A stretch of DNA of 64,000 bases from Diospyros lotus (taxonomy: Eukaryota; Streptophyta; Magnoliopsida; Ericales; Ebenaceae), in NCBI RefSeq assembly GCF_014633365.1, contig NC_068339.1, forward strand, positions 14,841,925-14,905,924, written 5' to 3'. Position numbers and translations under genes: made by a program. The notes beneath the pieces are model-generated. The model was not told where the DNA came from. It saw only the letters and a program-made list of their open reading frames with translations, and searched no databases. Below, piece after piece: positions 49,001 through 59,030 of the stretch (the stretch's first letter is position 1; every line of letters begins with the position of its first letter).

Positions 49001-50165
49001 TTGGAAATATACACTGGAATTTCTCCACTGAATTGATTTATATCTACATTGAGTTTTTGAAGGTTCGGCAGCAAAAGTCCGGTGGTCGGAGGAAGGCTTC
49101 CGGTGAAAGCATTTTCCGATAGTAAAACTTGCTCTAAAGAGGAGATGTTGAATATTGATGAAGGTAAAGAACCTGTCAAATGGTTGCCCCATAGATTAAT
49201 CCCCTTCAAGTTTATAAGCTGGCTAATCTCATCTGGAACAGTGCCATGAAACTGGTTTCTTTCCATTCCAAGCCATTCCAGCTTTGACATATTGCCCAAG
49301 AAGGGCGGGATTTTACCTTTACTTACAATTACACACAAATCAATAAAACAATACAGTGTAAGAACGTACACATCATTTCATAAATTAGTGATAAAATGTA
49401 TTGTTTCAAGCAAACTGATAACATAAATATATTTATGGATTCACTCTTATGATCAACACGAGTAAGAGAAAATCATTAGTTTGACTCACCAAAATTTGTT
49501 AGTGACGTGGTGTTTCAAAGACGAATACTAATTTCTCTCTATAAACAGATAGATTGGATTTTTATCCTAAAAATTCATCTCAATCGCATAAGAATTTGAA
49601 CAGGTATACCTGTGAGATTGTTCGTTCCGAGAAATACAACGGTGAGCAACGGCAAGGCAGTGAGCTCCACCGGAATCCCGCCGGAGAGCTTGTTCTTGCT
49701 GATGGATATGGCGCGAAGCTTCTGGAAGTTTCGAATGCTGGCCGGGATCTCCCCTTCGATTGCGTTGCGCGAGAGGTTGAGGCTTTCGAGGCGGCGCAGC
49801 CGCGTGAGAGATTCCAGCGGGCGGCCATGGAAACTGTTGTTTCGGAGATCAAGCACCCTGAGGAAGGAGAGGTTGGTGAGCTGAGGCGAAATGGTGCCTC
49901 CCAGGCCGCTGTTCGGGAGGCGCAGGGCGGTGACTCGCTGCCGCCTCCGACTGCACGAGACGCCGACCCAGTCGCAGAAGCTCCCCGCGGCAGCGCTCCA
50001 GTCGGCCAATACGTTGTTCGGATCGTGGCTAATCGCCGCTTTGAAGGCGAGCAACGCCGATAGATCGGTTGAGATAGAGAAATAGCCGGCCTGGCTATCT
50101 GCGCAAGAACTCAGTGCCAATAATACTATCAGAAGTGAGATGATCTGGCCGCCATTGACATCCAT
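46036..50165 (-). CDS. LRR receptor-like kinase, FLS2/EFR-like (LRR-XII type), about 997 aa
   Basis: Three exons: 50165-49610, 49316-47235 and 46391-46036 (TGA stop); both introns are gt/ag and in frame. The predicted plasma-membrane receptor has a signal peptide (ISLLIVLLALSSCADS). An LRR N-terminal cap with CDWVGVSC follows, then about 22 plant-type LRRs (LxxLxLxxNxLxGxIP), a CGG..C cysteine pair, a transmembrane helix near residues 648-672 (APAVAALLVISVSVLYAL), and a Ser/Thr kinase. The kinase has glycine loop GLGSSGSVYKA, VAVK lysine, HCDLKPSNVLLD and DFGIAK. HCD instead of HRD makes it a non-RD kinase, the class typical of immune receptors; the ligand cannot be predicted. The second intron (before EYGSEGKVS) is conserved in LRR-XII kinases. 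The first intron, exactly between LRR units (LTG then KIP), is less usual. An earlier in-frame ATG at 50204 would add 13 residues; I prefer 50165 because the signal peptide then starts normally. A MULE lies about 300 bp upstream. Confidence 0.93.
46392..47234. other. Second intron of the LRR receptor kinase, 843 bp
   Basis: AT-rich, no exon or element termini recognised. It separates GTLGYIAP from EYGSEGKVS within the kinase activation region. Confidence 0.7.
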
Positions 50166-50239
50166 TCGCCGGAGTAAACCGTCGTTCAATGCTTCAGCAT
50201 TCAACCGCGTATAAGTTGATGATTCTTATCCATGCATAT

Positions 50240-50240
50240 A

Positions 50241-50274
<34 letters not shown>
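50240..50274. repeat. (AT)n-(GT)n microsatellite in the receptor kinase promoter
   Basis: About 11 AT units followed by GT units, 36-75 bases upstream of the earliest possible start codon (50204). It may double as the TATA region. Confidence 0.7.
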
Positions 50275-50330
50275 CGAGCACGTTGTCTGAAGTTCTGCAA
50301 CTGGATCCGGAAAATCATCAAATCAGGGAT

Positions 50331-50384
50331 TCAATGGGAAAGCAGCGCAGTGAAGAAGGCGGCGTGGTCAGCCCAGACGGCCAT
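50331..50384 (-). other. Possible upstream ORF, 17 codons, ahead of the receptor kinase
   Basis: Minus-strand ATG at 50384 (context GCCATGG, good) opens a 17-residue frame ending TGA at 50331, before the receptor kinase starts at 50204/50165. It acts as an upstream ORF only if transcription begins upstream of 50384, which conflicts with the microsatellite being the TATA region. Confidence 0.25.
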
Positions 50385-50624
50385 GGCGGAGCTGGCGGTG
50401 ATTTTTTTAGTTATCTATAGACAAACGTTCAATTCATTTAATGCTCGAATTTCTTGAAATCTATTTTAAGTAGGATAATGCTACATGGCCGCCGACAACT
50501 TGACAATCTGATATACTCTCTAGATTTTAATCAAATTCTCAAAGAAATTGAAGGCCAATTGTTTGCCTGATTATTTTGAATCCCCGTCCAAATTGGGAGA
50601 TCCACACATTGACTCTCTCTCGGA

Positions 50625-50870
50625 CCTCCCCCTCTCTTTCTTGTTCTCGACCTCGATCTTGAACTACCATTCTCGCTATCTCTTCACTTTCATCATCGAC
50701 CTCCATTTCTCTATCTCTTCACCTTTATCGTCGACCTCCCCCTTCTTTCTCTTGACCTTTTATCTCTCTGTCTCTTCACCTTCGTCGTCAACGTCTCTCT
50801 CTTTGTCTCTTCACTTTCGCCGTCGACCTCCCATTTTTTCTGTCTCTTCACCTTTGCCGATGTGTCTCCA
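50625..50870. repeat. Pyrimidine-rich minisatellite, about 40-bp units
   Basis: Five to six degenerate tandem copies of a unit like tctctgtctcttcaccttcg followed by tcgtcgacctccc. The open frame across it is Ser/Leu/Phe-rich and judged non-coding. Confidence 0.7.
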
Positions 50871-51169
50871 GCAATCGTCGGATTCATCTCTCTTCTGCCG
50901 CCACGTCGCCTACTCCAACAACAACCAGCAACGACCACCATATTTGGCATCTCCAACACCGCGAGTCTTTCTTTGTTTCTTCACCTTCGCCTAGTCTGGA
51001 TCTAATGTCTTCAGCGTGCGAAACCCCTCTCTCACTCACTCTCTCTCTCTCTCCATTTTCGGCGTGCGAAGCCTCGCTGTCTCTCCACTGCGTGAAGCCT
51101 CCAGGTCCTTAGTGTGTCACGTCCACCTCTGACATTTAGTTGTGGTCTCCGTAAGTTTAGCATAAATAC

Positions 51170-51520
51170 AAATAAGTTTAATAAATAATGTTTATGATGC
51201 ACATTAATTTATCTTAGTGAATAGATGTAGTAATTTTAATTTATATACATTTTGTGTCACTAAATAAATTTCGTAATTTTAATTTATGATGCACATGCAT
51301 TTGTCTCACTAAATTGATGTAAATTTATATACATTTGTCTCAAGTGAATAGATGTAATAATTTTAATTTACATACATTTTTCTCGGTGAATAGATTTACT
51401 AATTTTAATTTATGATGCACATAATTTGTCTCAAGTGAATAGATATAGTAATTTTGATTTACATACATTTGTCTCAGCGAATAGATTTACTAATTTTAAT
51501 TTATGATGCACATACATATA
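51170..51520. repeat. AT-rich tandem array, about 45-bp units with two alternating variants
   Basis: Units built from gtgaatagatgtagtaattt and taatttatatacatttgtct alternate with a variant containing atttatgatgcacat. About seven to eight units are present. The alternating order suggests a higher-order repeat. Confidence 0.75.
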
Positions 51521-52518
51521 GTTTAATTTATTATTAATTGTAATTCGAGTGGATAAGAGAAAATAAGTTTGTTAGGGGTTTAATAGTGTTAGGATTGGGT
51601 TAATTTTTGTTGATTTTATGGTTGATGAAAAAAGAAAATATTACATTTAAGTATTTGACTTTAATGTAATCAGTGTATAAACAGTTGTTATCCTTTGCTT
51701 AATCTATAATGCAAGGTATATTTTAATGGTTTTGAATTATATTTGGGTGCTGTCAAATGCCAACGAACCTGCAGAACTTCAATTATTTTGTACTTCTGAG
51801 TTTCATTTTCTTTGTGATGGGGTTGAACGTGGCCGTGGCCCGCACGAGATATTGTTTAGGGTTGAATGTTGTTTGTTTTGTTTGAACACATGCTCGGCAA
51901 TAATCTGCCTTCATCTCACAATAATCTGCTTTCAAAGTGGTGCCAGGCGAGCCTTGGGCACATGAAACAAATAGAAATAGAATCTAAAATAATACGACAG
52001 ATTTCAATTTTCTTAACTCTATTAACCATGCAATTTCAAATGGTTCGCCATTGTTGCTAGGATTAATTTTATTTGGCTTTTACTATAAAGATATGAAGTT
52101 TTCAATTAAAACTTCTATTTCATTAACAAAATTAGGCACAAGCAGCAGATTCCAATGGCAGGTTTCAGGTGTTTGTCTCAAGGTAAAGATGCTATAGTTA
52201 TGAAATGTTACTAAAACCAATTAAATTGCGGCTCCAGAACCAGCTTTGCCTCTTTCTTAACAGGCTACTAATATTATCAGTAGGTTGTAGCCATGCACAA
52301 CTTAAAGAAACTGCAGGTTGAGGTATGGCGTTGAGAATGAATCCATAGTATGCAAATAGATATAACACACACAAAATAATGTTATACTAACCTAATTCAT
52401 TGTCAAATGGCAAAAAGAAAATCTATCATAGAGACATGCAAATATGTGATCTTCACATGGCTCAGCTGGCGAAGCATTGTTAATTTACATGCAAATCAAT
52501 AAAACCTGTGTGTATTAT
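51521..52518. other. MULE interior without recognisable gene
   Basis: AT-rich; the 79-codon plus-strand frame at 51726-51965 is cysteine-rich but matches nothing I know and lacks splice support. It might be a decayed captured fragment. Confidence 0.35.
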
Positions 52519-52602
52519 CTACCCACCATTGAAGCCCATATTTGGACTGCCCTCAGGAACTAAATTCAGTTCCCTGATTGATTGATTCTCATCTACAGCC
52601 AC
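52519..52602 (-). pseudogene. Terminal-exon-like fragment inside the MULE
   Basis: Minus strand: a good acceptor (..gttgcattgcag) is followed by 27 open codons and a TAG stop at 52519. The residues include ENQSIRELNLVPEGSPN. Composition is protein-like, but I do not recognise the parent gene. It lies 370 bases downstream of the S28 fragment on the same strand. Confidence 0.3.
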
Positions 52603-52975
52603 CTGCAATGCAACACACAGGACAACTTCTAACCAACACAATGATAAAGTTGCATACAAAAACAACTTCTGTGAATGGTTTTTTTTTCTGTGTGCTTAGG
52701 AACTGTTGATGCATGTTCCAGAAATCAAGGGACCCAAACGCTTAAGCACCAGCTGAACAAAAATCTAACACTCACAACGTATTTCATACCACCAGGAAGC
52801 TTAAACATACATAATCCAACCGTTTAACAAAACTCAATCAACCCTACCAATTGTCTTCCTCAACAACAGAAAGGAGGAAAGAGAATGAAAGAAACATTAA
52901 GGCAAGTTCTCATCGTAGACAGCATAGGCATAAAAGCGTTAGTAGAATGACACAATGTTCACAGCAAACAAAAAA

Positions 52976-53122
<147 letters not shown>

Positions 53123-53397
53123 CTAATCAAGAATTTATGCATCTACCACAGTAAACAATTTATGCATTTGCATCAAGCCAAATAAATGTATCAAATCAAG
53201 AAAATACCAATGGCACTAGAATTAAGATGAATTATTCCAATACCATGCAAAACAAAAATATATAGTTTCTTAATACAATAACTTAAAAGTTAAACGGTGG
53301 CCAGGAAATAGCAATATAAGAATAAGATAATCATCATTTCTAGTTCTGCTCTAGCACATATTAACATTGTAAAAAGTTAATAGCACAACATGCATCT

Positions 53398-53769
53398 TCA
53401 TCTTAAAAATCTGGTAGATTGTCGATAGGGTGGGTTCATTGGCATAAAGGGTTGAGCCGTGCCAAAGATAGGCACCATAAACACTACGTGAGCAGGATTC
53501 CAAAATTGACAGTTAGCTGCCTGCAACAAAAGAAATTAGCTACAAAATATGCACGCAAACCCTAGGACAAAACCTAAAAGAGATTACGAAAATTTTAAAA
53601 AATACAAGTTATAACCTAATCTTATCCAAGTACGTACGACACTTATTAGTTTCGATAATATCCTCATTAGCAATGGAAGTTTCCTCATTATCTTCAAATA
53701 ATTCCCCAAGCACAATATGATTATCACTCATTTTTTGTTTCCTTCGTCTTCCAAAATATAATTGATTAT
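53398..53769 (-). pseudogene. Two exon-like fragments of unknown origin inside the MULE
   Basis: First piece, 53769-53638: preceded by a T-rich acceptor (ttttttttgtag) and ending at a gtacgt donor. It encodes an acidic stretch including KMSDNHIVLGELFEDNEE. Second piece, 53520-53398: acceptor tttgttgcag, then 40 codons (AANCQFWNPAHVVFMVP.. and PFMPMNPPYRQ) and a TGA stop. Joined directly, the phases give a stop, so they are not neighbouring exons of one intact gene. No family was recognised. Confidence 0.28.
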
Positions 53770-54145
53770 CTACAAAAAAAATATAGATGATAAATTCTGT
53801 TTACGGCAATAACTTACAACAAATTCAAGAACAGAAATGTATTCGCATAAACAAACTATAACAAAAATAAAAAAATCAGAGCAACTAAAATTTATGTTCA
53901 CAAGAACCTAAACAGCAAACTAATCACAACAAATGTAAATAATAAATATCACAACAAAAATATGTTAAAATAAAAACAATTTCACTCAGAGCAATCTATT
54001 AGCATTACCTTAAATGGTTCATTTGCTAGTTGTTAGCTATTCTAATTTTTATTTAACATCACTCGTGTTAGCTAACATCACTAATTTTTTATTTTAACAA
54101 CTATTAAGTAAAAAAAAATTGAATTTCATGAAAGAAATTATATTG

Positions 54146-56780
54146 TGTAACATCCCGTGTTACTAGTGTTAAAAGAATGAGAAATGAAGTGAGAAACTTC
54201 CAAAAATACCCTTAAGAAGGTGATGGATTTTTGAGAATAATAGTGCCCTATGAGAGGGTCATTTTGGAAATTTGGATAGTGAAGTCCAATAAAGGGTAAT
54301 TTGATAAATTTAAAATAATTCCTAAGTAAAATTAAGTATGAAAGTGAATTAATTTTTTATTTTTGTATTTATGTGGAGATAAATGAGATTAATAATTCAC
54401 AAATGGCGTTTTTAGTAATTTGGAATGGAAATAAAGGAATTAAATTATGAAAAATAAGAAAAATAGAGAATATTCAATTATGAGAGAAAATAGTTGATTT
54501 TTCCTAAATTGATAAATTATGTTTATAATTAATGGATAGTTGATATGGAAGCTTGGAGGCAAAGGATTGTGTGTAAATGTGACACTTGACAAGTCCTCCT
54601 CCAATAGAAAGGTGGAATTAAATAATTTCAAAAAAAAAAATTAGTCTTGTAAGCATTAATGGATTTAATGATTATGTTGGATTAAAAAAAATTCAAAAGA
54701 AAATGGTAATTTGTCACCATTAATGCCTTGAAAAATATGGAGATTTAATTAAATGAGAAAGGAAATAGAAATTCAAGATGATCCAAGGGTGGATGATTAT
54801 TCTTGAAAATGGGAAATCATCTAAAGGATGAGATAAAATCCTTTAAGTTGGCATGGATTGAAATGGTCTAAGAGAAGATATGAGGTGGAAGGTGGAGATT
54901 AAATCTCCAAAGAAATCCAAGGGTTAGGATTTTGTCTTCCCATTAAGCATGGATTGTGCTTTCGGTGAAGGGGTATGATTTATTCTTTTAAATCCACAAA
55001 GATCCAAGGGTTATGATCTATTATTGAAAGTGGAAAAAATTTGTATAAATTGGCAAGTTATGAAGACAAGTCTTTCTTTGGCCATTTGAAGAAAGAAATA
55101 AGAAGAAGAGAATAAGAGAAAAGAAAGAGCAAAGGTAAGCTCTTGGTTTATTCTTATTAAGGTGAGGAGAGTCTTCTTATTCTTTCATTTTATCCAATAT
55201 TCAATAAAGTCTTTAGTCATCAAAGTTCTATTTTCTCTTAAGGATTGAAAGCAAAAAAGGTTATGAAGTTAAAGATTATGGAAGATCTAAAGGATTTCAG
55301 GTAAGGGATAACCCCATGGAATGGTGGCTAGCAAAGTTGTAAGTATGGTTCATGAATTCATATGTGTGCATTGACATGTTGTTTGTGTTCAAGGACCTAT
55401 GACCATGAGGTTGTGTGGGGTATGGTAGATTAAAGCCTCAAACCAAGATGATTGTAAGGATGTGGGAGCCTTAACTGTGTTTCATTGCATGCATTGACAT
55501 CAAATTTTATATTTGCATTCATGCTTATTGTCATTGCATCCTTATTGAGCTTAATAGCTTATGAGGTTTTACCCTTACATATAGGTTGTCAAGGTATGGG
55601 GAAAGTTAATGCAAAGATGGGATAGCATGTCGATGCATGAGAATGAAAATCCAAGATCATTGTATGGCTTAGGGAAACCTATTTTGTTGTATTTGATTCA
55701 TGTTATGATAAGTATCATGAGTGGGTGTAAGGAGTACTATTTTTTTGTTGTGTAAGCCTTAGTGGAAAAAAAATAGGTATTTTTGGTGTATGTATTATGT
55801 GTATGAAAGCTGAAAATTTTGGGCATGGTTGAGCAGTGGCGCGCGATAGGCGCATAGCAGCAAGGACACCAGGTGGCCTGCAAGGTCCACGGTGATAGCA
55901 GGAGCACGGGTGCGCAGCTGCGTGCGGCCCGTAGATAGCTTGCGCCGACAGCGCACACACGGGGCCCTGTGCGGGCCTCGTCGGCCAAATTTTTTTAAAA
56001 AAATCTAGAAATTTGAGATTTTTGGGGCATTTTTGGATTAATTATAGGCCCTAGAGGAATTTTCAAAATAAAGGGATTTTTGGGCATTTTTTTCAAAAAA
56101 ATTATATTATTTTGGAAAATTAAGAAAAAGTGAGGAACTTCCCTTAGGTATGGAAAATTAGCCAAATATCTTGAAATTATTGGCAGTACAAAATTTGGAA
56201 AAAAAAAAGAAAAAAGAGGAAATTTAGCCCGAAATATTTCCTACTAATTTTTGGAAAAGGAAATAGGTTCGGTGCAAGCTAAGCTGTGATGTTCCTTTGA
56301 GAGGCAGGCTTATGGATTCCTTTAAGAATCAAGGCCTTGGGTTTTAGAAGCTAAAATCGAGACTCTAAAGTGTTCTTCAAATAAAAGAAACTCCATCATT
56401 TTTGGCAAATGGTTATAAGTCTTGACTAAATGGGCAAGATGCCAGCATTGTATTGTGTTGGGGATTCTAGGCCAGTCGTCCTTGGCTCACAGTCGGATTG
56501 AACTAAAGAAGGATGATGCTCACTCAGGATGTTGGATTGGATCCGCTGTGTTCATTCGTCATTTTATTTCCAAATCCTTGAGTGGGACGAAGGATAGGGC
56601 GAAGCCTAGTTCTCACCTAGGGCATTTCTCAATGAGACATAGCCCGACCCTTCAGTATAATAGCAGTGGCAGGTGGATAATCTAATTGATTATTCATGAG
56701 TAACACCCGTAAGTGAGAGTAGGGCTGAGAGAGATGGGGGGTTACTTCTACTTATAGTGGGAACGAACGACGGCTAAGGG
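54146..56780 (+). mobile_element. LTR-like sequence (Tekay/Del type) inside the MULE, right end uncertain
   Basis: Begins TGTAACATCCCG, the usual start of long LTRs in Tekay/Del chromoviruses. It continues for over 2 kb as unique sequence with a GC-rich block at about 55830-55980. Phrases such as gttcctttgagaggcaggct and aatcaaggccttgggtttta follow. No second LTR, primer-binding site or coding region was seen, and I could not find a matching right terminus or target duplication. It may be a truncated solo LTR. Confidence 0.45.
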
Positions 56781-56885
56781 ATAGGGAAGGACTGGCGGCA
56801 ACTCGATCTTCTCGACTGCTAATCGATAGAGGAGCGAGCTAACGGCGACCAAATCTGGCAAAAACAATATCACAATGAAGGAGAT

Positions 56886-57209
56886 CTATTCGAAAATGGG
56901 GCCATCTGAGAGAGAGAAAAAGATAGCACTTACCTTGTAGATGCTGGCGGCAACGGTGGAGCGGTGTCTCAGCTTGTTTTTTTGGGTACAAAGAGAGTTA
57001 GAGAATGATGAAGAAAATAAAGGTGAGATAGAGAGTGTGTATGTGTGTGTGAGCACTTTGTAGATGCAAGCGACAACGAGAACCCAACAAGATGAAGATG
57101 AAGATGTGTCCATATTTTTGGGTACACAGAGAACCCAGCAAGATGAAGATGAAGACACGCCCATATTTTCGCGTTCATTGAGAAACCAACAAGGGATTTT
57201 TGGGTACAT
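56886..57209 (-). pseudogene. Duplicated leader/exon-like fragment at the right end of the MULE
   Basis: Minus strand: the phrase around aacccagcaagatgaagatg (plus strand) occurs twice in tandem (about 57080-57110 and 57130-57155). Two copies of a tacaag donor-like junction (ACIYK near 57062 and ASIYK followed by gtaagtg at 56935) are also present. It resembles a duplicated 5' exon edge of a captured gene. No domain is recognised. Confidence 0.25.
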
Positions 57210-57371
57210 GGGAGAATGAGTCAGAAAATGAAGATGAATGCGCGTCCGTATTTGCCCAATGTTAATAAGGGTATACTTGTAATTATTTTAAGGGCTATAT
57301 GTGTAATTTTATATTAGATTGTCAAGTAAGTTGTCGAGCAAATTGGCCATGTAGCATTATCCTTTTAAGTA

Positions 57372-57939
57372 TTTAAAAAAAAAAATCTTTAATGTTCCCC
57401 TCATAGGATGTGGCCAATTAAGGGAGTTTAGTGGCTCCTTCATAGATTCCTACTGGAGCTAATTTACTCTGCCTGACAAATTTATAGAGGGTTCTCAAAG
57501 GGTATTAAAATGAGAAAAATGTCTTCGCTTAAATTGTAAATTTATAAACTTTGTCATTGCTTTCTCCGCTTACTTTCTCATCTCTCTTCCTTTCCCATGA
57601 CCAATGATGTAACCGTTGACCGCTATTGCATTCGCTTTGTCGCCTTGTTGTTGCATAATCGATGAAGGAACGATGCAGTGATGATTGGCGAGGTGATGGT
57701 TGTGAGATGAAAGCAACGACAGTCAATGATTACATCAACGACCATGGAAAAGGGAGAGAGAAGAAAGCAAGCGAGCAAGACAATGACAGAGTTTCTAAAT
57801 TTACAATTTAGATGAGGATATTTTTTATCTTTTTGGCACCATTTGGTAACTCTCTTAATAGATATGTCAGGTAATTTCTACTCAATGATAATAAACCCAC
57901 CTAACTTAATCTTGTCATGTTCATTTATTTTTGATAAAT
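57372..57939. other. Spacer between the MULE and the Copia element
   Basis: No gene; a minus-strand 65-codon frame at 57529-57726 is judged spurious. Confidence 0.4.
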
Positions 57940-59030
57940 TGTTAGGATTTTCAGTGATAAATCCTAATTAGTCATGAAGATTATTTCTTATTTCTAATTG
58001 GTTTCTTGTTTAGTTTGTAATTTTATTTTATAGTCAGTTGGAAATTGTTGTTAGATAAGTAAACCTTAGTCTTGGTGGTGGTGATTGGATCATCTTTTGT
58101 TTCTCATCTTCTTATTTTTTTTTAACAAGTGGTATCAAAGCTTTGGTTATCGATCACCTAGTACGCAAAGGATATACCAAGCATAATGAAGTTTGATTTT
58201 GAAAAGTTCGATGGAAATATCAATTTTGGCTTATGGCAAATATAAATCAAGAATATCTTGATCCAATGTGGGTTACACAAGGTGTTGAAAGACAAACTAA
58301 CTCCTGAAGGCTCTGAAAAATTTGGTAGAGCAAGTCTGGCAAATGGCTCTAAAGATTGTGACACTGGAAGTTCGTCTCTCAACTTTGTGGGAGATAAAGA
58401 TATTCTTTAAAGAGATGGATACATCCTCATGGCATGCTGTTAGACCACCAAAGTTGTCATGAAAGAGGTTGTGATACTTCTAGCGGGTCCACAAAGTTGG
58501 CACACGGGCATTGGCTTGGTGGTGATGCAAGGTGTGTGTGGTGGAAAGGATGTTGATGGCTGAAGAACTCCCAAGGAAATCAAGCGTGGGGGTGGCACCA
58601 TAGTTTTTTAGCAAAGTATTTTTTGACATTGTGCCGTGAAAATCTTAGTCGGTATATGCTTAAGTGGTTGTACTTTTTATGGTGGGGTACAATGATCTTA
58701 GTGATTAACATCATGGTGATTATCAGTAATAGATAGTCATGGTTATCGTCGGAGAATGGACGCATGTTTTTAAGAATTCTCGCTGAGGTGGTGGTTTGTT
58801 AGGATTTTCAGCGAGAAATCCTAATTAGACTTGAAGATTATTTCTTATTCTTAATTGGTTTCTTGTTTAGTTTGTAATCCTATTTTATAGTCAGTTATAA
58901 ATTGTTGTTAGATAATAACATTTTAGTCTTGGTAGATAAGGAAACCTTAACCTTATTAAACAAGAAAACTAGTTTATAAATGGAATTGTTAACTTGTTAG
59001 TCAGGGAGAACAAATCACTTATGATAAATC
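57940..59030 (+). mobile_element. Deleted Copia (Ty1-type) retrotransposon
   Basis: Left LTR 57940-58127 has termini TGTTAG...TAACA. A second copy starts at 58797 (tgttaggattttcag..), preceded by a purine-rich tract (gaggtggtggtt). A primer-binding site tggtatcaaagc lies at 58130-58141, right after the left LTR. The 669-bp interior keeps only a broken gag start at about 58186. The right LTR diverges after about 150 bp and contains a short internal duplication (cttagtcttggtagataag-like), so its end (about 59,000-59,030) is uncertain. Confidence 0.75.
58186..58410 (+). pseudogene. Copia gag N-terminus, broken
   Basis: ATG at 58186 begins MKFDFEKFDGNINFGLWQI and then hits a TAA; after a shift the similarity continues (ILIQCGLHKVLKDK..). 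The FDG..NF..W pattern followed by GLHKVLK is the usual start of plant Copia gag. It is disrupted and non-functional. Confidence 0.65.

Noticed and set aside
49554..50085. Plus-strand frames over the receptor kinase first exon
   Set aside because: Antisense shadows of the LRR exon on the minus strand.
50548..50994. Plus-strand frame of 148 codons rich in Ser/Leu/Phe
   Set aside because: Follows the pyrimidine-rich minisatellite at the MULE left end; no domain.
54146..54150. Five-bp target duplication (tattg) for the LTR-like sequence at 54146
   Set aside because: No matching pentamer next to a plausible CA terminus was found downstream, so the insertion boundaries stay undefined.
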